In this document: positions 16,668 through 25,363 of the stretch, piece by piece
Layout: every line of letters starts with the position of its first letter
Position numbering within the stretch: position 1 is the first letter of the stretch
Assembly (NCBI GenBank): GCA_030425685.1
Contig: JAUIAD010000006.1
Location: 1-64,000 of the forward strand
Direction: 5' to 3'
DNA: 64,000 nucleotides
Source of the DNA: Gammaproteobacteria bacterium
GTDB taxonomy: Bacteria; Pseudomonadota; Gammaproteobacteria; Coxiellales; Coxiellaceae
Program-made: the position numbers and the translations under genes
Notes under the pieces: generated by a model
The model's database searches: none
Seen by the model: only the letters and a program-made list of their open reading frames with translations
Told to the model about the DNA's origin: nothing

Positions 16668-19600
16668 GTGAATATAGCGGAATTTTCAATTCGAAAAAGT
16701 GTTATTACCTGGCTGCTTGTTATTCTATGTGTTGTTGGTGGTTTATATGCCTATCAGAACCTGGCCAGGTATGAAGATCCAGAATTTACGATTAAAGATG
16801 CGATGGTATTAACAGCTTATAAAGGAGCGACCCCCAAAGAAGTAGAAGAAGAAGTTACTGATAGAATTGAAATGGCAATACAGCAAATGGCGCAAATAAA
16901 GCGCGTAACGTCTATTTCCCGTTACGGTATGTCTGAAATTACAGTGACAATTAAAGATAAATACGATAAAAAATCTTTGCCACAAGTATGGGATGAGCTA
17001 CGGCGCAAAGTAATGGATGTGCAACGTGATTTGCCACCTGGCGCTGGCCCCTCTTTGGTTTATGATGATTACGGCGATGTCTTCGGAATGTTGTACGCGA
17101 TAACGGGCGATGGTTTTAGCTATCAAAGCATTAAAGATTACTCGAAGATAATCAAACGAGAACTATCTTTAGTGCCTAATGTTGCTAAAGTGGAAATAAC
17201 TGGTGAGCAGCAATCTGTTATTTACCTCGATATTTCCCGTAGTCGTATGGCGCAGCTGGGCATTTCCTTAAACCAAGTCTATAAATTATTAGAATCACAA
17301 AATATTGTTGCCTATGCGGGTGAGGCGCGTGTGGGCGATGAGTATATCAATATTATACCTACTGGTAATATTGATTCGGTTGCAGCCATTAGCAATTTAT
17401 TAATACGCAGCAATACTTCTAAACGGTTTTTAAATTTATCAGATATTGCTACCATTTATCGTGGCTATAAAGAAGTACCTTCTCATTTAGTCTATTTTAA
17501 TGGTCATCCTGCATTAATGATGGGAATTTCAATTGTTTCTGGTGGTAATGTTGTTAAGATTGGTGCAGCAGTTAAGAAGCGTATGCAAGAATTGGAAGCG
17601 CAAATTCCTGTCGGTATTAATGTGAACCCGGTTTACCAGCAACCACAGATTGTTCAGCAGTCGATTAATGGTTTTATTATTAGTTTGTTAGAAGCGTTAG
17701 CCATTGTCGTCGTGGTGCTGCTTATTTTTATGGGTGTGCGTTGCGGCATTATTATTTCTAGCGTGCTGTTGTTAACTGTGTTGGGTACCTTATTTGTCAT
17801 GCTGCTGTTTAATATCGCTTTAGAGCGTATTTCACTGGGCGCATTAATTATTGCCTTAGGTATGTTGGTTGATAATGCGATTGTGGTTGCAGAAGGTATT
17901 TTGATTAAGGTGCAGCAAGGCGTAGAAAAAATTACAGCTGCGAAAGATACGGTGTCGAAAACAATGTGGCCCTTATTTGGTGCGACAGTTGTAGGTGTTT
18001 TAGCCTTTGCCGCGATTGGTTTGTCTCAAGATTCGACGGGTGAATATGCGCGTTCTTTATTTTATGTCATCTTGTTTTCCTTGATGTTAAGTTGGGTGTT
18101 GGCCATTACGGTCACACCTTTATTCTGTTATTTATTACTTAAAAAAGGAAAGAAAGCGGTTGAGGATCCATACAAAGGTGGGTTCTATCGTGGCTATAAA
18201 GCCTTTTTAGCATTTTGCTTGCGCACACGCTATGCGGTTGTAGTGATTATGATTGCCCTTTTGGCAGCATCGATTTATGGCTTTGGTTATGTAAAACAAA
18301 GTTTTTTCCCCGACTCAACCACACCGATGTTCTTTATTGATTACTGGCGCTCCCAGGGCACAGATATTCGCGTGACGGCAGCTGACTTACAGAAAATTGA
18401 AAATCATATTAAAAAAATGGATGAGGTGGTGACTGTCACCTCCGTTGTTGGTTCAGGGGCGCAGCGATTTATGTTGGTGTACGAGCCAGAAAAAACAAAT
18501 TCTAGTTATGGGCAGTTGTTAATTCGAGTTAAAGATTATAAGACCATTCCACGGGTCGCGAATGAAATAAAGCAGTATATTGTAAGCACTTACCCTGATA
18601 CGGAGCCTAAAATTAAATATATACGATTAGGGCCAGGCAAGGGTTCAAAAATTGAGGCGCGTTTTAGCGGGCCAGATGAAAAAGTTCTACGAAGGTTATC
18701 AAATGAAGCGCAGGATATTATGCATAAAACGCCTGGCGCGGTTGATATTCGTGATGATTGGCGTCAACCCGTTAAAGTGATTGAGCCCGTTTACTCTGAG
18801 TCGCAAGCTAGGTTGACCGGCATTACACGTAAAATTATGAATGATGCCTTGCAGACAGCCTTCTCGGGTATGCAAGTGGGTTTGTATCGCGAGGGTGATG
18901 AGCTTATCCCCATTATTTCACGAGCGCCTGATAAAGAGCGTTTAGATATTGAAAATCTTGATGACTTGCAAATTTGGAGCCCCTTGCTGCAAAAAACAGT
19001 GCCGATGGGGCAGATTGTTTCGGGGGTAAAAACAGTTTGGCAAAATGGAATTATTCGTCGACGTAATCGCCGCATGACGGTGACAACATCGTGTGAGCCG
19101 GAATCAGGGCCTGCTAGTGTGGTACTTAATCGTATGAAAGATAAAATTGCAGCGATCAAGTTACCGACCGGTTATGAGTTTGAGTGGGGTGGCGAATACG
19201 AGAACTCACATGATGCACAAGTTGGTTTAGCCAAGCAAATGCCATTGAGTGTGATCAGCATGGTGTTGGTGGTTATTCTGCTGTTTAGTGCCATTCGTCA
19301 ACCACTTATTATTTGGTTATGTGTGCCACTTTCATTTATTGGCGTTACGGCAGGGCTTTTATTAACGCGACTAGAATTTGGTTTTATGGCGTTATTGGGT
19401 TTTTTAAGTTTGTCAGGGATGTTGATTAAAAATGCCATTGTTTTGGTGGATCAAATTGATTTGGAAATTGCTGAAGGTAAGAATCCCTATCAAGCCATTT
19501 TAGACTCGGCTGTTAGTCGTATGCGCCCCGTGGTATTGGCAGCCATGACAACGGTGCTGGGGATGATACCGCTATTGCCCGATGCCTTTTTTGTTAGTAT

Positions 19601-19718
19601 GGCCGTGGTGATTATGTTTGGTTTAACGTTTGCAACAATATTAACGTTAATTATTGTGCCGGTATTATATGCGATCTTCTTCCGTGCTCATCGACCTAAG
19701 GCGCCAGATCCTTCGTGA
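16668..19718 (+). CDS. RND efflux transporter, inner-membrane pump
   Basis: AcrB-superfamily proton-driven pump of 1016 residues starting at GTG 16668. It has the usual duplicated layout of one plus five membrane helices, each half followed by a large periplasmic loop. The N-terminus is NIAEFSIRKSVITWLLVI, and the membrane helix LGALIIALGMLVDNAIVVAEG carries the proton-relay acidic residue. The porter loop has TAYKGATPKEVEEEVTDRIE, and the second half repeats the helix with LSLSGMLIKNAIVLVDQID. The divergence from AcrB or MexB suggests an uncharacterised drug or solute range. It lies 80 bases after its adaptor gene and converges with folD with only three bases between stop codons. Confidence 0.93.
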   Translation: MNIAEFSIRKSVITWLLVILCVVGGLYAYQNLARYEDPEFTIKDAMVLTAYKGATPKEVEEEVTDRIEMAIQQMAQIKRVTSISRYGMSEITVTIKDKYDKKSLPQVWDELRRKVMDVQRDLPPGAGPSLVYDDYGDVFGMLYAITGDGFSYQSIKDYSKIIKRELSLVPNVAKVEITGEQQSVIYLDISRSRMAQLGISLNQVYKLLESQNIVAYAGEARVGDEYINIIPTGNIDSVAAISNLLIRSNTSKRFLNLSDIATIYRGYKEVPSHLVYFNGHPALMMGISIVSGGNVVKIGAAVKKRMQELEAQIPVGINVNPVYQQPQIVQQSINGFIISLLEALAIVVVVLLIFMGVRCGIIISSVLLLTVLGTLFVMLLFNIALERISLGALIIALGMLVDNAIVVAEGILIKVQQGVEKITAAKDTVSKTMWPLFGATVVGVLAFAAIGLSQDSTGEYARSLFYVILFSLMLSWVLAITVTPLFCYLLLKKGKKAVEDPYKGGFYRGYKAFLAFCLRTRYAVVVIMIALLAASIYGFGYVKQSFFPDSTTPMFFIDYWRSQGTDIRVTAADLQKIENHIKKMDEVVTVTSVVGSGAQRFMLVYEPEKTNSSYGQLLIRVKDYKTIPRVANEIKQYIVSTYPDTEPKIKYIRLGPGKGSKIEARFSGPDEKVLRRLSNEAQDIMHKTPGAVDIRDDWRQPVKVIEPVYSESQARLTGITRKIMNDALQTAFSGMQVGLYREGDELIPIISRAPDKERLDIENLDDLQIWSPLLQKTVPMGQIVSGVKTVWQNGIIRRRNRRMTVTTSCEPESGPASVVLNRMKDKIAAIKLPTGYEFEWGGEYENSHDAQVGLAKQMPLSVISMVLVVILLFSAIRQPLIIWLCVPLSFIGVTAGLLLTRLEFGFMALLGFLSLSGMLIKNAIVLVDQIDLEIAEGKNPYQAILDSAVSRMRPVVLAAMTTVLGMIPLLPDAFFVSMAVVIMFGLTFATILTLIIVPVLYAIFFRAHRPKAPDPS

Positions 19719-19721
19719 GGA

Positions 19722-20579
19722 TTAGCTTTCGTCAAGCATTTCAGCCGCTTGCAGGGTGTTCTGCAATAAGGTTGCCACGGTCATCGGACCCACGCCGCCA
19801 GGGACAGGTGTAATCCAGCTAGCTTTTTCTTTTGCTGTTTCAAAATCAATATCACCTGTAATGCTGCCATCTTCACGGCGAGAAAAACCAACGTCAACGA
19901 CGATCGCACCAGCTTTAATCCATTCGCTTTTAACTATGTCGTAATTGCCGACAGCGACAATAACGATATCGGCTTCTTTGACATGCTGTTCAAGGCTAGC
20001 CGTAAAGCGATGGCAAACGGTAACCGTTGCTTTTTCTAAAAGTAATTCCAGTGCCATCGGACGGCCAACAATATTGGAGGCGCCAACGACAACCGCATTT
20101 TTTCCAGCAATGGTGATATCAAAATGCTTTAGTAAATTAATAACGCCAAAAGGGGTGCACGGTCTTAGTGTTGGCCGGCGTTGTATTAAGCGGCCGAGGT
20201 TGTAAGGGTGGAATCCGTCAACGTCTTTATTAGGGTGGATTCGTTCTAATAAGTCATCAGGATTAATGTGATCAGGAAGTGGCAGTTGCAGTAAAATGCC
20301 ATGCGCTTTTGGATTGGCATTGTTTTGATCAATAAGCGCAGCAATTTTTTCGAATGAAGTGTCTTTGGGTAGGCGATGTACATGTGACTGAATACCTACT
20401 TCTTTACAGGCACGTTCTTTGTGGCCTACATAACTGGCAGAAGCGGGATTGTCTCCCACGAGGATAACTTCAAGAGTGGGAACAATAAGGCCTTGCTCAA
20501 GGCGTGTTTTTATTTTTTCACTGACTTGCTGCTTAATAATTGCATTGAGCCTGCGTCCGTCGAGAATTTGTGCTGCCAT
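19722..20579 (-). CDS. folD: Bifunctional methylenetetrahydrofolate dehydrogenase/cyclohydrolase
   Basis: Interconverts 5,10-methylene- and 10-formyl-tetrahydrofolate with NADP, feeding purine and fMet-tRNA synthesis. The ATG at 20579 (MAAQILDGRRLNAII) gives 285 residues, the usual length; the longer frame adds 13 residues without support. Motifs: ASASYVGHKERACKEVGI with the catalytic Lys, ILLQLPLPDH, KDVDGFHPYNLGRL, VVGASNIVGRPMA (Rossmann loop) and the C-terminal PGGVGPMTVATLLQNT. It faces the RND gene tail to tail and diverges from the FAD oxidoreductase. Confidence 0.95.
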   Translation of the reverse strand: MAAQILDGRRLNAIIKQQVSEKIKTRLEQGLIVPTLEVILVGDNPASASYVGHKERACKEVGIQSHVHRLPKDTSFEKIAALIDQNNANPKAHGILLQLPLPDHINPDDLLERIHPNKDVDGFHPYNLGRLIQRRPTLRPCTPFGVINLLKHFDITIAGKNAVVVGASNIVGRPMALELLLEKATVTVCHRFTASLEQHVKEADIVIVAVGNYDIVKSEWIKAGAIVVDVGFSRREDGSITGDIDFETAKEKASWITPVPGGVGPMTVATLLQNTLQAAEMLDES

Positions 20580-20702
20580 AGGATATGTCCAGTAGAGTAG
20601 TGTTTTAAAAATAGCCACTTATTGTTGAAAAAGTATCGTTTTACTTGCAAATATCAACAGATGCAGTTTACTCTGCTTGCAGATTTTTTTATAGGAATTT
20701 TT

Positions 20703-21752
20703 ATGATGTCAAAGCAAAAACAAATTGAATGGGCTGTTGTTGGCGCCGGACCTGCCGGTATTGCTACGGTTGGCAAGTTGTTGGATAGTGGTGTTTCTGC
20801 TGATTGTATCGCTTGGGTTGATCCAGCGTTTCAGGTTGGTGATTTAGGTACAAAATGGCCAAGCGTGCCCAGTAACACCTGTGCGGATCTTTTTTGCCGA
20901 TTTTTAACAGTGTGTCAATCTTTTGGGTTTAACGATTGCAAAGAAAAATTTAAATTGATGGAGCTACCCGCTAAGGATACCTGTGATTTGCAACATGTAG
21001 CTGTGCCATTGCAATGGGTCACGGATCAGCTGCGTCAACGTGTGAATGCTATCGAGGCAACCGTTGAAAAATTAGAATTGGTTGAAAATGCTTGGCAGAT
21101 TAAAACAAGTGGGGAGGTTATAAATGCTAAGGCGGTGGTGTTAGCCATTGGCGCTGAGCCGCGCATTATGTCGCATCCAGGAGTGGAACTTATTCGTTTG
21201 GAAGATGCTTTAACACCTGAACGTTTGGCTACGAGTTGTGATGCTAACGATAATATTGCTGTCTTTGGTTCATCACACTCTGCTATTTTGGTGTTACGTT
21301 ATTTGTTGGAACTCCCAGTTAACCGTGTTATTAATTTTTATAAGTCGCCACTAAAATATGCTGTGCCTTTAGATGATTGGATTATGTTTGATAATACTGG
21401 CTTAAAGGGTGATGCGGCAAAATGGGCGCGAGAGCATATTGATGGTAAACAACCAGAACACTTATCCCGGTTCCTTTCTACCGAAGAAAATATCGAACAG
21501 CATTTACCTTCATGTAACAAAGTCGTCTATGCGGTAGGTTTTGACCGCCGCCATATTCCTGTCGAAGGTTTATCGACGCTGTCTTACAATCATAGCTATG
21601 GCATTATTGCGCCCGGTTTATTTGGTACTGGGATTGCATTTCCCGAAGGCCAATTTAATCAGTTCGGTGACTTTGAGTATCGTGTTGGTCTGTGGAAATT
21701 TATGGATTATATTGATCGCGTTATGCCGTTGTGGTTACGTTATACCTGTTAG
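20703..21752 (+). CDS. FAD-dependent oxidoreductase, substrate unknown
   Basis: A 349-residue flavoprotein. The start at ATG 20703 follows AGGAA; the frame opens 81 bases earlier. Near the N-terminus VVGAGPAGIATVGKLL is the dinucleotide-binding loop for FAD, and a second NAD(P)-type segment lies near NIAVFGSSHSAILVLRYL. KAVVLAIGAEPR and CNKVVYAVGFDRRHIP are the ATG-type motifs of two-dinucleotide-binding flavoproteins. The closest general type is the pyridine-nucleotide disulphide oxidoreductase or lysine/ornithine monooxygenase superfamily. I see no redox-active CXXC pair, so a disulphide reductase is unlikely. It is monocistronic, divergent from folD. Confidence 0.75.
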   Translation: MMSKQKQIEWAVVGAGPAGIATVGKLLDSGVSADCIAWVDPAFQVGDLGTKWPSVPSNTCADLFCRFLTVCQSFGFNDCKEKFKLMELPAKDTCDLQHVAVPLQWVTDQLRQRVNAIEATVEKLELVENAWQIKTSGEVINAKAVVLAIGAEPRIMSHPGVELIRLEDALTPERLATSCDANDNIAVFGSSHSAILVLRYLLELPVNRVINFYKSPLKYAVPLDDWIMFDNTGLKGDAAKWAREHIDGKQPEHLSRFLSTEENIEQHLPSCNKVVYAVGFDRRHIPVEGLSTLSYNHSYGIIAPGLFGTGIAFPEGQFNQFGDFEYRVGLWKFMDYIDRVMPLWLRYTC

Positions 21753-21797
21753 TTTTTTGCTGATAGATTAGTTTATGGGGCTGCGCAATGCATCAAG

Positions 21798-23459
21798 TTA
21801 TATATCTTGAGTTGTTTTGCTTCTTGCAGAGCAGTTCCAATAAACTTTGCCATTTAGTAAGTAGGGTAGCTCTTTTTGCTGTTTGCAAGTAGGTGCTGTT
21901 GAAACAAGTTGGTAGGCAATATGGTGTTTCTTTAAATAATAGATTGTGCTCAGTGAGCCGGGTGTTCTAAGGTTTGATTTCACGGTTACGCTAACATTTT
22001 TTTGTTTGAGGTCATTGAGTGCATGGTTGAACTTTATTGTCCTTTGAATATTGACCGTAAGAACAAGTACGCTGGTAACAATGGTCGTAATTACTAGTAG
22101 ACTTAAGCTTGTCTTGGTTATTATCTTAAGAATAGTAGGTCTTGTGGTGTTTTTTGCTAGAAAAACAGCGATAATCAGTGGTGGTATTAACCAAGACTGT
22201 GGCGCTAGGCGAGCCCACCACTCCATGGGTGTGATAAAAATAGAGAGGAAAATAGTCCCTACGAGAAAATAGCTAAATCCATCACGCGTAAAATACAATA
22301 GTATAAGACTAAGAACAAGCACATAGCCAAAGAAAAAACCAAAGCCATTTAATTTCAGATCTTCGTTTTGCGGGAAGATGATTAAGTGGTGTGTATTATA
22401 ATTAAATAGGTGAAGTAATTTATTATCGAAGAGCGAAATAATATATTGTGTAAGGCGATTAAAGTTTGCAAAACGCTCACTCGAAAAGGATGCAATTATC
22501 TTATGCGCATTGCTATTGATTGGGTAGAATGGAGTGCCATGTGTGATAGTGTTCGTTATATAAGGTTGGTAGCCGATCAGCACGATAGCAATGATGCTAG
22601 CCACCGTCATGATAGAGAAAAAACGCCAGAAACTTTGGCGTTCCTTTATCAGGATAAAAATAAGAAAAAAGCCAACAAATATTGCGCCATAAATAAAACC
22701 GGTGAATTTAATATTGCATAGTAAGGCGAATGCAGCACTGGCTTCAAATAATGATATTTGCTCTTTAAATTTTGTGTAGTCTAATAAGGCTATGACTAGT
22801 ATTGTTAGTAAGCTGGTTAGAATGCCGTCAACATAGAATGTCCCAACTTGTACAATAGCCACTGGGTTTAAAGCAAGAATAATAGCAAGAGAGAGTTGCA
22901 AACGTGTGGAGAACGTTTTTGTTTTACTTAAATAACGTTTGGCACAGAGGAATGTAGCGATAATAAGCCAAATGGTTAAAGCTGAGGCGGCATTTATTGT
23001 GCCGATAGCAGCATAAATTACGGCGCCAATTGTTTCAGCTCCACGTGCAAAGTGAGACGATAGCAAGTTATAAGTGGCTGTCATCTTTGCATAGGTTGGA
23101 TTCCAAGCTTTTATTGTATGTGCTTTAAAAGGGTTCCATCCGGCATAAAGGCTCTCAATAGTGGGGTGGTGGTATGCTTGCCCATCCCAGGTAAGTTTGT
23201 GTATTAATGAGGAGTATAAAAGCGCGAGAAAGAAAAACGCAAGCATGGTTAAACAACCAATACACTTTGTGCGTAGACAGGTATTCGGTAGCGGTAGAAA
23301 AATGACTGTCGTTAAGGTGAATATTAGAGAAAGCCAGAAATGTGTGGGGGTAATAGAAATCCCGCGGAAAAATCCAAGCGACGTAATGATTAAGGTAATG
23401 AGTGGGAAAACGATCAGGAGTAACTCTGTGACTTGTAATGAGCGATGGTGATTTTGCAT
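21798..23459 (-). CDS. Multi-pass membrane protein, GT-C glycosyltransferase-like (copy 2 of tandem pair)
   Basis: A 553-residue protein with about 10-12 hydrophobic helices, starting at ATG 23459 behind AAGGGGG. The first extracytoplasmic loop carries HKLTWDGQAYHHPTIESLY, with an Asp at about residue 92, where GT-C enzymes keep their catalytic acidic residue. The C-terminal periplasmic part ends LLNGKVYWNCS. It is clearly paralogous to the gene 15 bases upstream (shared WDGQ.YH.P, AGWNPFK, GTEM/GAET, ALNPVA and FYVDGILTSLLTI blocks). A polyprenyl-phosphate-sugar dependent transferase acting on lipid A, glycan or protein is inferred. No sugar-supply genes lie nearby. Confidence 0.65.
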   Translation of the reverse strand: MQNHHRSLQVTELLLIVFPLITLIITSLGFFRGISITPTHFWLSLIFTLTTVIFLPLPNTCLRTKCIGCLTMLAFFFLALLYSSLIHKLTWDGQAYHHPTIESLYAGWNPFKAHTIKAWNPTYAKMTATYNLLSSHFARGAETIGAVIYAAIGTINAASALTIWLIIATFLCAKRYLSKTKTFSTRLQLSLAIILALNPVAIVQVGTFYVDGILTSLLTILVIALLDYTKFKEQISLFEASAAFALLCNIKFTGFIYGAIFVGFFLIFILIKERQSFWRFFSIMTVASIIAIVLIGYQPYITNTITHGTPFYPINSNAHKIIASFSSERFANFNRLTQYIISLFDNKLLHLFNYNTHHLIIFPQNEDLKLNGFGFFFGYVLVLSLILLYFTRDGFSYFLVGTIFLSIFITPMEWWARLAPQSWLIPPLIIAVFLAKNTTRPTILKIITKTSLSLLVITTIVTSVLVLTVNIQRTIKFNHALNDLKQKNVSVTVKSNLRTPGSLSTIYYLKKHHIAYQLVSTAPTCKQQKELPYLLNGKVYWNCSARSKTTQDI

Positions 23460-23474
23460 CTTGCCCCCTTATGT

Positions 23475-25154
23475 TTAAATATTTTTTTCCGAGCAATTCC
23501 AGTACACTTTGCTGTTTAAAATGTAGGGCAGAGTCATTTTCTGTTTGCAGTTAGGTATTTTTGCAACTAACGTTGGTTGAATACCATGTTGTTTTAAATA
23601 ATAAGTTGTGCTGAGTGCATCACCAAATTTTGTTCTTTCTTTGACATAAACAGTTTGTGTTTGTGTCTTTAATTTATTAAGCGCTTTATTAAATACAATA
23701 GTCCCATGTACGCTACTTAACAAAACAATAACAGTAGTGACACTGGAGCTCACTAGTAAAGTAACAGTGCTAAATGAAAGGCATTTTCTAATAATAGGCC
23801 GCTTTATTTGATTTGTTACAAAGTAGGTGATAACAACAAGCATCGGTATTAGCCATTGTTGCGGGGTGAAGCGAGTCCACCAACCCATATAGGTAAGGAA
23901 GATGCTGCCAAAAGTGGTCAGTGTAAGGCACAGCCAAAAGAGATTGCCATTTAGAAGTATTAAAATAAGAGAAAGCAGTAGAATATAGCCGAAAACAAAG
24001 CCAAAACCATCAAATGCTGCAGTAAGGCTTTGGTTAAAGATAATAAAGTGAGGGTTGTTATAGCCAAAGAGATGAATATATTTGTTATCAAACAGAGCGA
24101 TAATATATCTTTCTATCAGGTTGTGGGAGGCAAAATCAGCGTTTATAAACCTCGTGATGACGGTTGTGGCAGAATCTGCATGTGATCCAATGAGTGGGTA
24201 GAAAGGGTTCATATGTTCAATAGTGTTAGTCACATAGGGTTGATAGCCAATAAAAGCAACAGCAATGCTGCCGGCAGCGCTCATCAAAGTGAAGTATCGC
24301 CAGAAGTAATTTCGTTTTTTAAAGCAGATACATACTAAGAAAAAAGCAATAAATACGCCCCCATAGACTAAGCCAGTAAATTTTATATTCGCTAATATCG
24401 TAAAAGCAACAGCAGACTCAAGTAATGACGCTCTGTCAGAGAATTGGTAAAAATCGAGTAGGGTAATAAGCATAATAGTGAGTAGGCTAGCCAAGATGCC
24501 GTCAACATAGAATGTTGACATTTGTGTGACGGCAACAGGGTTTAAAGCGAGGATTAATGCGATACACATCTGCATGCGTGGTGATATCGTGTCGACTTTT
24601 TGCAAGTAACGTCTGGCTACCATAAAGGTTAAGATCATAAAATAAATATTAAAAGTTTTTGCTGACTGTAAAATATTGGTTGCTGAATAAAATACAGCGC
24701 CCAACATTTCAGTTCCCCGTGTAAAGTGAACACTAAGGGAAGAGAGAAAGCCTATTAAGTATTGGTAGTAGGGGTTCCACTTTTCTATAGTATCGTCTTT
24801 GAAAGGATTCCACCCAGCATGGAGGCTAGCAATGGAGGGCTGATGATACCCTTGCCCGTCCCAAGTAAGCTTATGAATTAATGAGGCAAAAATAAAAGAG
24901 ATAAGCAGTATGGACAGCATAACCCCAAGAGCAGCTGCTTTCTGACGAGCATTTGTATTTCTAAACGGTAGTAAAAAGAGTAGTACTGCTGTTAAAGCTA
25001 GGCTTAACCATAAGTGTAGCGGTGTTATGGAAATACCAAGAAAGAACCCCAGAGCGGTAATAAGCAGTGTGATAAGTGGAAACGTCAGTAATAGAAGTTC
25101 GCTTGTGTGCAGGACCTGTTGTTTATGTGAGGAGGTGGGTATTGCGCTTTTCAT
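23475..25154 (-). CDS. Multi-pass membrane protein, GT-C glycosyltransferase-like (copy 1 of tandem pair)
   Basis: Paralogue of the next gene downstream, 559 residues from the ATG at 25154 (MKSAIPTSSHKQQ). Earlier ATGs at 25178 and 25217 are possible but lack a clear ribosome-binding site. It has the same topology: helix, short cytoplasmic part, HKLTWDGQGYHQPSIASLHAG loop with Asp near residue 99, a run of helices and a periplasmic C-terminal domain ending YILNSKVYWNCSEK. The two genes are 15 bases apart and form an operon. The divergence between copies is moderate (roughly half the residues by eye), so the duplication is not recent and the copies may use different acceptors. Confidence 0.65.
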   Translation of the reverse strand: MKSAIPTSSHKQQVLHTSELLLLTFPLITLLITALGFFLGISITPLHLWLSLALTAVLLFLLPFRNTNARQKAAALGVMLSILLISFIFASLIHKLTWDGQGYHQPSIASLHAGWNPFKDDTIEKWNPYYQYLIGFLSSLSVHFTRGTEMLGAVFYSATNILQSAKTFNIYFMILTFMVARRYLQKVDTISPRMQMCIALILALNPVAVTQMSTFYVDGILASLLTIMLITLLDFYQFSDRASLLESAVAFTILANIKFTGLVYGGVFIAFFLVCICFKKRNYFWRYFTLMSAAGSIAVAFIGYQPYVTNTIEHMNPFYPLIGSHADSATTVITRFINADFASHNLIERYIIALFDNKYIHLFGYNNPHFIIFNQSLTAAFDGFGFVFGYILLLSLILILLNGNLFWLCLTLTTFGSIFLTYMGWWTRFTPQQWLIPMLVVITYFVTNQIKRPIIRKCLSFSTVTLLVSSSVTTVIVLLSSVHGTIVFNKALNKLKTQTQTVYVKERTKFGDALSTTYYLKQHGIQPTLVAKIPNCKQKMTLPYILNSKVYWNCSEKNI

Positions 25155-25363
25155 CCTTGCAGCCCTTAGATTTGTCATAATGTAGGGCAGTATAGAGGAT
25201 CGATTATTGATGAGCAACGCCTTTCGCGTGGAACAAATTGGCTATTTAATGACCAGTGTGTTACCATGGAAGAATAAATGATAGGCCTCATCATTATCCA
25301 TTAATTGATTGCATAATCCACCTAGTCCTTAGGTGCTTTCTTTATGCTATGGGGACAAGAAAG

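Noticed and set aside
21798-25154. Frameshifted halves of one gene
   Set aside because: Both frames are full length and align with each other from start to end, so this is a tandem duplication.
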